Notes: generated by a model from the letters alone, not told the origin. DNA of 64,000 bases from Variovorax atrisoli 110B (GCF_000382045.1 NZ_KB907450.1:1440204-1504203), one strand, 5' to 3'; counted from the first letter of the stretch, positions 8,371 to 17,451 are shown. Numbers and translations: made by a program.

Positions 8371-9909
8371 TCATGAACGCCGCAGCGCAGGCTGCGCGCC
8401 CGGCACGGCCGCCGGCTTCGGTTTTCGCCGCAGCCTCCGCCAGCCGATCACGACGCCGCTGGCCGAAGCCACCGCGCCGACGATGGAAAGCAGCCACATC
8501 ACGAGATCCCAGGCCGGCCGGTACTGGATGAGCCAGGGGAAGTCGAGGCTGTGCGCCGCGTTGAAGAGCCAGCGGCGCAGGCGCGAACTGGCGTCGCTGC
8601 TGCCGGCCACCTGGCCGCTGGAAGGATCGATGTAGATCCAGCTGCGCGCCGGGTCGTCGAACTGCAGGCGCCACACGGGCACAACGCGCTCGCGGTGGTG
8701 GCCGTACCAGTGGAAGTCCTCGCGGGTCTGGAGCACCGCTTCGGTGATGTTCGAGCCGGGGCGCAGGCGGGCGGCGGCGCGCAGGACGTCGTCCTTCGCG
8801 ACGGTGGCCGGTTCGCCGGTGACTGCATCGATCACGCGCACCCGCGCCCTCGCGTCGCGCAGCTGCAGCAGCGGCCTGCCGTCGAACCACAGCAGCGCGG
8901 CCTCGCGCGGCGCATCGGCACCCTCGCCTGCCGGCAGCGATGCCGGCGGCCACGGGAACGGCGACTTGCCGGCACCCGTGTAGCTCGCCATCGCGGCCGC
9001 ATCGCCCGTTCCACGCTGGAACCAGCCATTGGGATTCATCGACAGCCAGCCGCTGACGATCCAGGTCAGCACGAAGAAGCCGCCGACCAGCCCTGCGATG
9101 TGGTGCCAGGCCATCCAGCCGCTGTAGGGCGTGACCGCCCCGTTGCGGAAGCGCCGCCGCAGGCGCACCCGGAGGATGCCGATGACGATGCCCGTCACCG
9201 CCGAGACGATGCAGGCCGCCGACAGCCACACCACCACGTCGTGCCACAGGGGCGGGTCCGCGCGCAGCGGCGTGAAGTAGATCCAGTGGGGCACCGAGCC
9301 CAGCCAGTTCCAGAAGCGTTCGGAGCGCGTGGTGTCGCGCACCACTTCGCCGTTGACCTGCGACACGTAGAGCTCGGTGCCCGCGGCGTCGCCGACTTCG
9401 ATGCGGTGCATCGGACGCAGCGGGTTCAGGCCCTGCGGCACGGTCCACTGGTCACGCTCCAGGGTCTCGGCCCAGCGGGCGCCGGCATGGCCGGAGAAAT
9501 CGCGAGCGATGGCCTCGGCCTGCGCGGCATCGACCGGGCCCGGTACGCGGCCGTCTCGGGCCGAGACCGTATGCCGGCCGCCGCGCGCATCGACGATGCG
9601 CCAGACGGGGCCGGCGACTGTGCCGCCCTGCATCTCCAGCACCATGCGCCGCGGCGGCTGCGCATTCGCCTCCTTGGGCAGTGCTTCCAGCGCGGCCGAG
9701 GGCGACACCATCCCCCGGTCGAAACGCAGCGGCGAGAGCCCCGCGAGCCGTTCCTCGTCCGTGAGGTTCGGGTACCCCACGTACATCATCACCACGCCCG
9801 AGACGAACCACATGACGAACAGCAGGCAGCCGCCGATGCCCAGCCACCGGTGCGTCCAATAAAGCCAGTGCCGGAGGCGCGGCCAGGCGCGGCGCCATGC
9901 GGAGGTCAT
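8371..9909 (-). CDS. PepSY-domain membrane protein
   Basis: 512 residues. After a basic N-terminus a helix starting RHWLYWTHRWLGIGG leads into the first transmembrane segment, followed by two PepSY-like periplasmic regions and further membrane helices near residues 225-250, 285-310 and close to the C-terminus, the PepSY_TM arrangement. Proteins of this family are commonly linked to TonB receptors for metal chelates; some are proposed to be inner-membrane reductases that release metal from siderophores. The gene starts 25 bp after the TonB receptor stop, so it belongs to the riboswitch-controlled operon. A role in reducing or releasing an imported cobalt chelate is inference only. Confidence 0.82.
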   Translation of the reverse strand: MTSAWRRAWPRLRHWLYWTHRWLGIGGCLLFVMWFVSGVVMMYVGYPNLTDEERLAGLSPLRFDRGMVSPSAALEALPKEANAQPPRRMVLEMQGGTVAGPVWRIVDARGGRHTVSARDGRVPGPVDAAQAEAIARDFSGHAGARWAETLERDQWTVPQGLNPLRPMHRIEVGDAAGTELYVSQVNGEVVRDTTRSERFWNWLGSVPHWIYFTPLRADPPLWHDVVVWLSAACIVSAVTGIVIGILRVRLRRRFRNGAVTPYSGWMAWHHIAGLVGGFFVLTWIVSGWLSMNPNGWFQRGTGDAAAMASYTGAGKSPFPWPPASLPAGEGADAPREAALLWFDGRPLLQLRDARARVRVIDAVTGEPATVAKDDVLRAAARLRPGSNITEAVLQTREDFHWYGHHRERVVPVWRLQFDDPARSWIYIDPSSGQVAGSSDASSRLRRWLFNAAHSLDFPWLIQYRPAWDLVMWLLSIVGAVASASGVVIGWRRLRRKPKPAAVPGAQPALRRS

Positions 9910-9934
9910 GCGTTCCACCAGACTCCCGGGCCTC

Positions 9935-12136
9935 TCAGAAGCTGACCAGCGCCGACAGCTCGAAGGAGCGCGGGCGCCCCAGCAGCCACTGGTTGCCGCC
10001 ATTCGAGAACGACACCGGATAGCGCCGATCAGCCAGGTTGTAGGCGCGCAGCGCGAGCCTGAGCGAGGGGTTCGCCTGCCAGCTCACGCCCGCATCGGCG
10101 ACCGTGTACGAGCCGATCTTTCGCGAGTTGGCCGCATCGACCTGGCGCGGGCCCACGTAGCGCAGGCCGACGTCGGCCTCCCACTGCGGCAGGAAGCGCC
10201 AGGTGAGCCAGAGGTTGGCGGCCTCCTCGGGTACGCCGGTGGGCGTGTTGCCCGCGCGCGAGACCAGCTTGCCGCCGACCAGTTCGTTGAAGTTGTCGTA
10301 GCGCGCGCGCAGCTTGGTGGCATTCGCCTCCAGCCGCAGCGTGGAGCTCAGCGCCAGGTCGAGCGTGGCCTCGATGCCTTCGGAAGACTGCTTGCCGACC
10401 TGCTGGGTGACGGTCGGATCGATGGCGTCGCGCGACAGCAGCTTGTTCTTGTCGATGCGGTAGGCGGCCACGGTCCAGGCGCCTCGGTTGTCAGCGAGCT
10501 GGCGCTTGTAGCCGACCTCGAACTGCCTGCCCGTGCTGAGGTCGAAGGCCGCCTGCGAAGCCGAAGTGGTCACCAGCGAGCCCAGGGGATCGGCCGCGCG
10601 CGCCACCTGCGCGTAGAACGACTGCGAGGCGTCCGGTGCGTAGACCACGCCGAGCCGGCCGGTGGCGTACTCGAAGGTCTTGCCGAAGCTGTTGGCGGCG
10701 TTCTGCAGGTCGGTGCGTGCGACCTTCGCGTGGTCCCAGCGCAGGCTGCCCACCACCGACCACTGCTCGTCGAAGGCCAGCCTGTCCTCCGCGAAGAAGG
10801 CGTAGGTGCTGGTCTTCGTCCTGTAGCGCGGCGTGTAGGCCACGGGCGACGCGTAGTAGCCGGGGCTGAAGACGAAGGGATCGACCACCGATCGGCCGCC
10901 GTAGGGCGAGTCGTTGGTGTGAGTGAAGTCGATGCGGTTCACGTCGAAACCCACGAGCACCTGGTTGGCGAGGCCGAACGGCCGGTGCCTGAAGGTGGCG
11001 TCGGTGCGATTGCCGATCTGCTCCTGGTCGTGGCCGATCTCCAGGTAGTCGCCGCGCGTCACGCGCCGGGTGGCGGGGCTGTAGGTATAGGTCTCGCTGT
11101 TGCGCCAGTGGCGTTTGCTCTCCAGCCGGTAGAGCTGGTTGCGCACCGTCACGGCGTCGCTGGGCGTCCACAGGGTGTCGAGGCGGGTCCACTTGTCGCG
11201 GTACTTGATCTCGGCGTCGTCCACGTCGTAGTTCTGGCGCAGCGTCTGGCTGCTGAGGCGGCCGTCGATCAGCGGCACGCCGTAGTAGCGCTGCGGCGAC
11301 TGGCGGCCCTCGTCGTGGGAGAGCGTGAACTGCAGCTGCGGCGACACGTCCAGCCGCACCGCGGCGCTCACGGCGAGGCTTTCGGCCTCGCCGCGCTGCA
11401 TGAAGCCGTCGGTGTTGCGCTGGCTGATGTCGAAGCGGTACGAAAGCCTCTCGTCGATCGCCCCGCCGCTGCCGAAGGCCACCTGCCGCGTGGCGTCGGA
11501 GCCCAGCGTGACCAGCGCTTCATTGCGGATCGGGCCGCGCGTGGGCTTCCTGGGCACCACGTTGATCGCGCCGCCGATGGCGCCTTCGCCGTACATCACC
11601 GAGGCCGCGCCGCGCAGCACCTCGATGCGGTCGGCCGACCAGGTGTCGAAGGGAAAGGTGACGGTGCCCGCGCCCGCGTAGAGGCGCGTGCCGTCGAAGA
11701 GCTGCATCACCGAACCGTGACCGAGGAAGCCGCGCGCCACCAGCGCGGTGCCGCCGTTGCCGGGACCGGGCGAGCCGGTGATGCCGGTGGCGCGGGTGAC
11801 GGCGTCGACCACCGAGACGTCGCCGCGCGCACGGATGGTGTCGCCCGTCAGCACCTCGACGCTGGCCGGCGTTTCGAGCGGCGTGAGGCCGAGACGGCTG
11901 CCGGTCTGCGTGGGCTCGTCGATGGCCATGGGCGTGTGGCGCTGGGCATCCACCTGAATCGCCCTGAGCGTCTGGCCGTCGGAGGCCTGCGCGAAGACTG
12001 CCGCGCATGGTCCCAGGGCGAGGCCCCAGCCCAGCGAAATGCCGGAAAGGCTCGAAAGACCCGAAAAGCGCGGCCGGCGTCGCAGCCGCTTCGGCGACGC
12101 GCCCCTGCGATCGCGCTTCGGCGATGCATGACTCAT
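9935..12136 (-). CDS. TonB-dependent outer-membrane receptor, siderophore-receptor type
   Basis: 733 residues. A signal sequence ending FAQA precedes a plug domain with ETPASVEVLTGDTIRARG, IRGF-like LVARGFLGHG, and the typical DRIEVLRGAASVMYGEGAIGG segment, then a beta-barrel ending in the outer-membrane C-terminal motif SFELSALVSF (terminal Phe). The plug is most like ferric-siderophore receptors and less like E. coli BtuB. The start ATG 12136 follows GGAGGAGA and is preferred to 12253, which lies inside the riboswitch expression region. A cobalamin riboswitch directly upstream indicates that the cargo is cobalamin, a corrinoid or a cobalt chelate and that expression falls when B12 is plentiful. 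Confidence 0.92.
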   Translation of the reverse strand: MSHASPKRDRRGASPKRLRRRPRFSGLSSLSGISLGWGLALGPCAAVFAQASDGQTLRAIQVDAQRHTPMAIDEPTQTGSRLGLTPLETPASVEVLTGDTIRARGDVSVVDAVTRATGITGSPGPGNGGTALVARGFLGHGSVMQLFDGTRLYAGAGTVTFPFDTWSADRIEVLRGAASVMYGEGAIGGAINVVPRKPTRGPIRNEALVTLGSDATRQVAFGSGGAIDERLSYRFDISQRNTDGFMQRGEAESLAVSAAVRLDVSPQLQFTLSHDEGRQSPQRYYGVPLIDGRLSSQTLRQNYDVDDAEIKYRDKWTRLDTLWTPSDAVTVRNQLYRLESKRHWRNSETYTYSPATRRVTRGDYLEIGHDQEQIGNRTDATFRHRPFGLANQVLVGFDVNRIDFTHTNDSPYGGRSVVDPFVFSPGYYASPVAYTPRYRTKTSTYAFFAEDRLAFDEQWSVVGSLRWDHAKVARTDLQNAANSFGKTFEYATGRLGVVYAPDASQSFYAQVARAADPLGSLVTTSASQAAFDLSTGRQFEVGYKRQLADNRGAWTVAAYRIDKNKLLSRDAIDPTVTQQVGKQSSEGIEATLDLALSSTLRLEANATKLRARYDNFNELVGGKLVSRAGNTPTGVPEEAANLWLTWRFLPQWEADVGLRYVGPRQVDAANSRKIGSYTVADAGVSWQANPSLRLALRAYNLADRRYPVSFSNGGNQWLLGRPRSFELSALVSF

Positions 12137-12152
12137 GAAATCTCTCCTCCGG

Positions 12153-12168
12153 CCTGCGTCCCCGCAGG
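12153..12168 (-). other. Hairpin next to the ribosome-binding site of the TonB receptor
   Basis: CCTGCG and CGCAGG form a 6-bp stem around a GGGA tetraloop on the RNA strand. It ends 2 bases before the GGAGGAGA ribosome site (12143-12150). Together with the preceding GGTCAGGAGCC segment it is the likely expression platform through which the riboswitch controls translation. Confidence 0.5.
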
Positions 12169-12285
12169 CTCCTGACCTATGAAGGGCGCGGCGGAAGAGG
12201 CGAAGGGGCTGCGGCGGCCCGCGGCGGGCGCGGTAGGCGGCTGGCCCGGACACGCACTCCCGCAGCGTCCGAAGGCGGTTGCGAA

Positions 12286-12520
12286 GGCCGGTATCCGGGC
12301 TTGCGGAGCGCCGCGGCGTGATCTGCGAGAGTCACGCCGCGGCGGAAACCCTCGCCTTCCCACGCCGAAGCGCAGTGGCTGCCCGTGCCGATCGATGAGG
12401 CACGAGCCCGAGGGGTTCCAGATCCGCTGACCGTTGCGGGGGCAGCGCAGGAATCGCCGCGCCGGCCGATCTCCGTGGAGAACGACGATGCGGGTTCACC
12501 TGCTTCCCGTTTAACCCCGC
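12286..12520 (-). promoter_or_regulatory. Cobalamin (AdoCbl) riboswitch
   Basis: Read on the minus strand, the 12.2-12.6 kb gap contains the conserved blocks of the cobalamin aptamer in order: AAACGGGAAGCAGGTGAA (near 12500), the CTGCCCCCGCAACGGTCAGCGG block (near 12440), GCCACTG followed by GGGAAGGC (12390-12350), and the B12 box AAGCCCGGATACCGGCC (12286-12302). The aptamer of about 235 nt ends some 150 nt before the TonB-receptor start. Binding of adenosylcobalamin to such RNAs lowers expression of downstream uptake and synthesis genes, so the whole operon to chlID is expected to be B12-repressed. Confidence 0.93.
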
Positions 12521-12609
12521 CGCCATGGATGGCATGTCGTGCGAGGCACCTTCGAACCGTTGTGGTCCGGCCGGGCAGTCGATGAGGCTGCCGCCACCGG
12601 AACGGCGGG

Positions 12610-12615
12610 ATTATA
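12610..12615 (-). promoter_or_regulatory. Candidate -10 element of the riboswitch transcript
   Basis: A perfect TATAAT lies on the minus strand about 90 bases before the first conserved aptamer block. No good -35 hexamer is seen 16-18 bases upstream, so the assignment rests on the -10 and on position. Confidence 0.45.
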
Positions 12616-12630
12616 GGTAGGGGCCTCCCG

Positions 12631-12647
12631 TGAGCCCCGCGGGCTCA
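12631..12647 (-). terminator. Hairpin at the end of the small 12.6-kb gene
   Basis: TGAGCCC and GGGCTCA pair perfectly around a 3-base loop and include the stop codon of the gene ending at 12645. There is no U-run, so it may terminate weakly or simply insulate the promoter that follows at 12610. Confidence 0.4.
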
Positions 12648-12905
12648 GGGTGCGGGCCTGCCGTCGGGCCCGAAGAGCCGCCGCATCATCGCCACGCCCG
12701 CGACCAGTGCATTCGAATAGGTGGCATAGGGTTCGTGCGCGGCTTCCAGCGGCACGTAGACGTGGGTGGTATCGCCCGGGGCGCCGTCCACCGCCTCCAT
12801 CAGCACCCAATAGAACTCGCCCGTCTCCAGCTCGTGGACGGTGAGTGCGATGTTCCTGGACGAAGGCATGGAAATGAGGATGACGTTGCTTGCTGACTGC
12901 GCCAT
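12645..12905 (-). CDS. Small hypothetical protein, paralogous to the 41.6-kb gene
   Basis: 86 residues from ATG 12905 (a TTG at 12920 is an alternative). No known domain is recognised. The central pattern, LTVHELETGEFYWVLME ... HEPYATYSNAL, can be aligned with the gene at 41615-41833 (LTIEEPLPGAYVWQLLE ... YEPAESYELAL), suggesting a small protein family with at least two copies in this genome. No signal peptide or membrane segment. The upstream ribosome site is weak. Confidence 0.6.
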   Translation of the reverse strand: MAQSASNVILISMPSSRNIALTVHELETGEFYWVLMEAVDGAPGDTTHVYVPLEAAHEPYATYSNALVAGVAMMRRLFGPDGRPAP

Positions 12906-12933
12906 GAATTGAACAGGCAAGGCAGGCGCGCGG

Positions 12934-12962
12934 TTGACAGTGCTTTCGGGGTTCTCCTACAG
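12934..12962 (+). promoter_or_regulatory. Candidate promoter of the 13.0-kb stress-like gene
   Basis: A consensus TTGACA -35 (12934-12939) is followed 17 bases later by CTACAG, a poor -10. It points toward the gene starting at 13024. The evidence is the -35 alone. Confidence 0.3.
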
Positions 12963-13023
12963 AGCGCCCTGAGAGGGCGGCCTAGCGTCGGACCGATGAT
13001 CCACACAAGATTCAGGAGGCAGC

Positions 13024-13428
13024 ATGAAGCACTTCACTCTTGAACCGGGCATGCTCTCGAGCATCGGCGGCGCCTTTTATCCCACCGGCTATTCGATGGT
13101 GATGTTCCCCGACGCCAAGGACGCCGAGCGCATCGGCCGCGGCCTGATCGAAAAAGGCATGAGCGGCGACGACATCTACCTGATGCCGGCCGAGACCGTG
13201 CTGCGCGAGATCGTGCCCACGGTGACGACCGCCGACGACCCACTGCCCTCCGCCGGCACCGATGCGGCCACCGTGCGTGCCTATGCCAAGCTCGCGAAGG
13301 AAGGCCACGCCGCGCTGCTCGTCAGGACCGAGGACGGCGCCGCGGCCGAGCGGATGATGGAGGTGGTGCGCACCGTGCCCTACTCCATCGCCCAGCGCTA
13401 TCGCACGCTGGTGATCGAGGACCTCTGA
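13024..13428 (+). CDS. Conserved hypothetical protein, stress-protein-like
   Basis: 134 residues, start supported by AGGAGGCAGC just upstream. The arrangement FPDAKDAERIGRGLIEKGMSGDDIYLM resembles the N-terminal half of general-stress domains (YflT/17M type) in which a residue pair follows helix-loop-strand units; the second half (AKEGHAALLVRTEDGAAAERMMEVV) could be a matching repeat unit. No signal peptide or membrane helix. Function unknown; the family comparison is from memory and only suggestive. Confidence 0.75.
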   Translation: MKHFTLEPGMLSSIGGAFYPTGYSMVMFPDAKDAERIGRGLIEKGMSGDDIYLMPAETVLREIVPTVTTADDPLPSAGTDAATVRAYAKLAKEGHAALLVRTEDGAAAERMMEVVRTVPYSIAQRYRTLVIEDL

Positions 13429-13469
13429 AGCGCCCGGACCGCAAGCCCGCGCGTTCGGGTTTTCGCCGG

Positions 13470-15182
13470 TCATGCCGGCACGGCCATCGACACTGCGCGC
13501 TGGACCACGTCCCTCGCCATCGCCTGGGCGAGTTCATGCTCGCCGAGGAACACCGTGGCCGAGGTTTCCTGCGTGAGCAGGCGAGCCTCCTGCTCGTTGT
13601 GGCTGCGGATGACGGTCTGGATCGCCGGGTTGAGCGTGTGCGCCGTCTCCATCATCTGGCGCACGTTCATCGCGTCCGGCGTGGCGACGACCAGCACGCG
13701 CGCACGGGCGATATGCGCCTGGATCAGCACCGCCGGGTCGGCCGCATCGCCCCACACGGCGGGCGTGCCGGCCTCGCGCAGCTTCTCGACCAGCTCGCGG
13801 TTCTGCTCCGCCACCACGTAGGGGATGTCGTTGGCGTCGAGCTCGGCCGCGATGCGGCGCCCGACCCGGCCGTAGCCCACCAGCACCACCTGCCGCGATA
13901 GGTACTTGGCCTCGGTGGTCATCGGCAGTTCGGCCAGCGGGTCTTCTCGCATCTCCAGACCGCGCGCGAACGAGGAATGCGCATGCAGCCATTTCTGCAT
14001 CGGCGCGATCAGGCTGAACCACAGCGGATTGGTGGCGATGGAAATCAGCGCCCCGGCCAGCACCAGGCTCTGCCCTTCCGCCGGCAGCAGGCCAAGCGAC
14101 ACGCCCAGGCCGGCCAGGATGAAAGAGAACTCGCCGATCTGCGCCAGGCTGGCGCTCACCGTGAGCGCCGTGCCCAGCGGGTAGCGGAACACCAGCACCA
14201 GTGCGCAGGCCGCCAGCGACTTGCCCAGCACGATCACCAGCACCACGGCGAGCACCTGCAGCGGCCGGTCGAGCAGCACAGAGGGGTCGAACAGCATGCC
14301 GACCGACACGAAGAACAGCACCGCGAAGGCGTCGCGCAGCGGCAATGACTCCTGCGCCGCACGATGGGCGAACTGCGACTCGCGCATGACCATGCCCGCG
14401 AAGAAGGCACCCAGCGCGAACGACACTCCGAAGAGCGCCGCCGACGCATAGGCGATGCTCACGGCCGCCGCCACCACGCACAGCGTGAACAGCTCGCGCG
14501 AGCCTGTGCGCGTGACCTGCCAGAGGATCCACGGGAACACCCGGCGCCCCACCACCAGCATCAACGCCACGAAGCCGCCCACCTGCAGCATCGTGAGGCC
14601 CAGCGTCTGCCACAGCGGGTCGGCATTGCCGGTTCCGCCTGCAGCGCCCTGCACGCCCAGCGTGCCCGCCAGCGGCGGCAGGAGCACCAGCACCAACACC
14701 ATCGCGAGGTCTTCCACCACGAGCCAGCCGACCGCGATGCGCCCGGTGAACGAATCGAGGATGCCCAGGCTTTCGAGCGCGCGCAGCAGCACGACCGTGC
14801 TCGCCACCGACAGCGCCAGCCCGAACACCAGCGCGGCACCGGGGCTCCAGCCCCACCACATCGCCAGCCCTCCGCCCAGCAGCGTCGCCACCGCGATCTG
14901 CGCGAGCGCGCCTGGCAGCGCGATCTTGCGCACCGCCAGCAGGTCGTCGAGGGAGAAATGAAGGCCCACGCCGAACATCAGCAGCATCACGCCGATCTCG
15001 GCGAGCTGGGCCGCGATGCCCGCGTCGGCCACGAAGCCCGGGGTGAAGGGGCCGATGATCACGCCCGCCAGCAGGTAGCCGACCAAGGCCGGCAATCGCA
15101 GCCGCGCCGCCAGGAATCCAAGCATGAGCGCCAGCCCCAGGCCGGCGGCGATCGTGTTGATGAGGGAGACGCTGTGGGGCAT
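13470..15182 (-). CDS. CPA2 cation:proton antiporter with RCK domain (YbaL/KefB type)
   Basis: 570 residues. About twelve hydrophobic helices from residue 5 to 385 form the Na+/H+ exchanger fold (LPALVGYLLAGVIIGPFTPGF near residue 30). A C-terminal RCK/TrkA-N domain carries the nucleotide-binding GYGRVG motif near 420 and a DAADPAVL segment that normally contacts ligand. Such proteins move K+ or Na+ against protons at the inner membrane and are gated by NAD(H) or glutathione adducts. The order of domains and length match YbaL better than KefB/KefC. Start ATG 15182 is just before the first helix. Confidence 0.92.
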   Translation of the reverse strand: MPHSVSLINTIAAGLGLALMLGFLAARLRLPALVGYLLAGVIIGPFTPGFVADAGIAAQLAEIGVMLLMFGVGLHFSLDDLLAVRKIALPGALAQIAVATLLGGGLAMWWGWSPGAALVFGLALSVASTVVLLRALESLGILDSFTGRIAVGWLVVEDLAMVLVLVLLPPLAGTLGVQGAAGGTGNADPLWQTLGLTMLQVGGFVALMLVVGRRVFPWILWQVTRTGSRELFTLCVVAAAVSIAYASAALFGVSFALGAFFAGMVMRESQFAHRAAQESLPLRDAFAVLFFVSVGMLFDPSVLLDRPLQVLAVVLVIVLGKSLAACALVLVFRYPLGTALTVSASLAQIGEFSFILAGLGVSLGLLPAEGQSLVLAGALISIATNPLWFSLIAPMQKWLHAHSSFARGLEMREDPLAELPMTTEAKYLSRQVVLVGYGRVGRRIAAELDANDIPYVVAEQNRELVEKLREAGTPAVWGDAADPAVLIQAHIARARVLVVATPDAMNVRQMMETAHTLNPAIQTVIRSHNEQEARLLTQETSATVFLGEHELAQAMARDVVQRAVSMAVPA

Positions 15183-15244
15183 CGTTGCATTTTGCAGGAA
15201 CGATGCCCGGCCTTTTGGTTCGTCAGGCCATCCGCGGTGCCGCC

Positions 15245-16588
15245 TCAGCCGGCCATCTTGCCGCTGCGCTCGGCATCGAGCGCCTCGGGCTCCTGCGCCT
15301 CCACCCAGGTCTCGTTGTTGAGTCCGGCCTGCAGCCGGGCCTCGTCGAGCTCGTTGGTCCACTTGGCGACCACGATGGTGGCGACGCCGTTGCCGATCAG
15401 GTTGGTCAGCGCACGGGCCTCGGACATGAATCGGTCGATGCCGAGGATGAGCGCCAGCCCCGCCACAGGCACATGGCCCACGGCCGACAGCGTCGCCGCC
15501 AGCACGATGAAACCGCTGCCCGTGACGCCCGCCGCGCCCTTCGAGGTCAGCAGCAGCACCGCCAGCAGCGTGATCTCCTGAGTGAGCGTCATCGGCGTAT
15601 TGGTGGCCTGCGCGATGAACACCGCCGCCATCGTCAGGTAGATGGAAGTGCCGTCGAGGTTGAAGGAATAGCCGGTCGGAATGACGAGGCCCACGCAGGT
15701 CTTGTTCGCGCCCAGGTTCTCCATCTTCTCCATCATGCGCGGCAGCACCGACTCGCTCGACGAGGTGCCCAGCACGATCAGCAGCTCTTCCTTGATGTAC
15801 TTGATGAACTTCCAGATGCTGAACCCATGGAAGCGCGCGATGAGCCCGAGCACCACGAAGATGAACAGCAGGCAGGTCAGGTAGAAGGTGCCCATCAGCT
15901 TGCCCAGCGAGAACAGGCTGCCCAGCCCGTACTTGCCGATGGTGAAGGCCATGGCGCCGAAGGCGCCGATGGGCGCCAGCTTCATGATGTAGTTGACGAT
16001 GCCGAAGAGCACGTGCGAGCCCTTCTCGATCACGTCGAACACCAGCGTGCCGCGCCCCCCGAAACGGTGCAGCGCGAAGCCGAACAACACCGCGATGAGC
16101 AGCACCTGCAGGATCTCGCCCTTGGCGAAGGCATCCACGATGGTGTTCGGGATGATGTTCATGATGAAGTCGACCGTGCCGGTCATCTTGCCCGGGCCGG
16201 TATAGGCCGCGATGCCCTTGGTGTCGAGCGTGGCCGGGTCGACGTTCATGCCCGCGCCGGGCTTGAGCACGTTCACCAGCACCAGGCCCACGACGAGCGC
16301 GATGCTGCTGACGATCTCGAAATACAGCAGCGCGAGGCCGCCGGTCTTGCCGACCTTCTTCATGTCCTCCATGCCGGCGATGCCCACCACCACCGTGCAG
16401 AAGATGATCGGCGCGATGATCATCTTGATCAGCTTGATGAAGCCGTCGCCCAGCGGCTTCATCGCCTCGCCCGCGGCCGGATAGAAGTGGCCGAGCAGCA
16501 CGCCGATGATCACGGCGGTGATCACCTGCACGTAGAGCGAGCGGTACAGCGGGAGCTTTCTGGCGGATGTGCTTGTTGTGCTTTCCAT
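15245..16588 (-). CDS. dctA: DctA, C4-dicarboxylate:cation symporter
   Basis: 447 residues, close to the family length. Typical sites are present: [10 protein letters not shown] in the re-entrant loop, [14 protein letters not shown], and the C-terminal [14 protein letters not shown] region. It imports succinate, fumarate, malate or related acids across the inner membrane using the proton or sodium gradient. The ATG at 16588 is chosen because GGAGG lies 6 bases upstream. No DctB/DctD regulators are next to it. It stands 62 bp from the antiporter and about 75 bp after the phaB terminator. Confidence 0.95.
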   Translation of the reverse strand: MESTTSTSARKLPLYRSLYVQVITAVIIGVLLGHFYPAAGEAMKPLGDGFIKLIKMIIAPIIFCTVVVGIAGMEDMKKVGKTGGLALLYFEIVSSIALVVGLVLVNVLKPGAGMNVDPATLDTKGIAAYTGPGKMTGTVDFIMNIIPNTIVDAFAKGEILQVLLIAVLFGFALHRFGGRGTLVFDVIEKGSHVLFGIVNYIMKLAPIGAFGAMAFTIGKYGLGSLFSLGKLMGTFYLTCLLFIFVVLGLIARFHGFSIWKFIKYIKEELLIVLGTSSSESVLPRMMEKMENLGANKTCVGLVIPTGYSFNLDGTSIYLTMAAVFIAQATNTPMTLTQEITLLAVLLLTSKGAAGVTGSGFIVLAATLSAVGHVPVAGLALILGIDRFMSEARALTNLIGNGVATIVVAKWTNELDEARLQAGLNNETWVEAQEPEALDAERSGKMAG

Positions 16589-16666
16589 GTTTGCCTCCGG
16601 GGGTTGAAAACTGTAGGACGCGCATCCGCGGTTTTCTATCCGTGGAACCCGCATCGTCGAAATGAA

Positions 16667-16688
16667 AAGACCCGCCGAAGCGGGTCTT
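16667..16688 (-). terminator. Rho-independent terminator after phaB
   Basis: AAGACCCGC and GCGGGTCTT make a perfect 9-bp stem around a TTCG tetraloop on the minus strand, followed by TTTTC. It lies 26 bases after the phaB stop. The symmetrical A-rich flank could also work in the other direction. Confidence 0.9.
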
Positions 16689-16713
16689 GTCGATCAGGTG
16701 TAAGTCAGCATGC

Positions 16714-17451
16714 TTAATGCATGTGCAGGCCGCCGTTGACGGAGAAGTCGGCCCCCGTGCTGTAGCCGCCTTCGTCGGTGGCCAGCCACGAGATGATCGA
16801 GGCGATCTCGCTGGGTTCGCCCAGGCGCTTGACCGGGATGGTCGCCACGATCTTGTCGAGCACTTCCTGGCGGATGGCCTTGACCATGTCGGTGCCGATG
16901 TAGCCCGGGCTCACGGTGTTGACCGTCACGCCCTTGCTGGCGAGCTCCTGGGCCAGCGCCATGGTGAAGCCGTGCATGCCGGCCTTGGCCGCCGAGTAGT
17001 TGGTCTGGCCGGCCTGGCCCTTGGCGCCGTTGACCGAGCTGATGTTGATGATTCGGCCCCAGCCCTTTTCAACCATGTCGCCCACCACCTGCTTGGTGAC
17101 GTTGAACATGCTGTTGAGGTTGGTCTCGATCACCGCGCTCCAGTCCTCGGGGGTCATCTTGAGGAACATGCGGTCCCGGGTGATGCCGGCGTTGTTGACC
17201 AGCACGTCGATCGGGCCGTGCGCGGCCTTGGCGGCGGAGAAGGCTTCGACGGTGGATTGCCAGTCGCCGACATTGCCGACCGACGCATGGAACTCGAAGC
17301 CTGCGGCTTTCTGTTCGGCCAGCCATTTGGCGTAGTCGCGCGTGGGGCCGCAACCTGCGACCACGGTGAACCCGTCCTTGTACAGACGCTGGCAGATGGC
17401 TGTTCCGATGCCACCCATGCCTCCAGTGACATATGCAACTTTCTTGCTCAT
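16714..17451 (-). CDS. phaB: PhaB, acetoacetyl-CoA reductase (NADPH)
   Basis: 245 residues, almost the same length as the Cupriavidus enzyme and very similar in recalled sequence. Short-chain dehydrogenase with the cofactor loop TGGMGGIG near residue 8, NNAG, catalytic Ser in NISSVNG, YSAAK (Tyr-Lys) and the family-specific end GGLHMH. It reduces acetoacetyl-CoA to (R)-3-hydroxybutyryl-CoA for polyhydroxybutyrate. Start ATG 17451 fits the N-terminus of the family. It is separated from phaA and phaC by about 10 kb and has its own terminator. Confidence 0.96.
   Translation of the reverse strand: MSKKVAYVTGGMGGIGTAICQRLYKDGFTVVAGCGPTRDYAKWLAEQKAAGFEFHASVGNVGDWQSTVEAFSAAKAAHGPIDVLVNNAGITRDRMFLKMTPEDWSAVIETNLNSMFNVTKQVVGDMVEKGWGRIINISSVNGAKGQAGQTNYSAAKAGMHGFTMALAQELASKGVTVNTVSPGYIGTDMVKAIRQEVLDKIVATIPVKRLGEPSEIASIISWLATDEGGYSTGADFSVNGGLHMH

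Noticed and set aside
12137..12253. Longer N-terminus of the TonB receptor from 12253
   Set aside because: It would translate the riboswitch expression platform; the ATG at 12136 has a ribosome site and a signal peptide follows.
14364..15581. Plus-strand frame opposite the antiporter
   Set aside because: Histidine/arginine-rich low-complexity translation typical of an antisense shadow.
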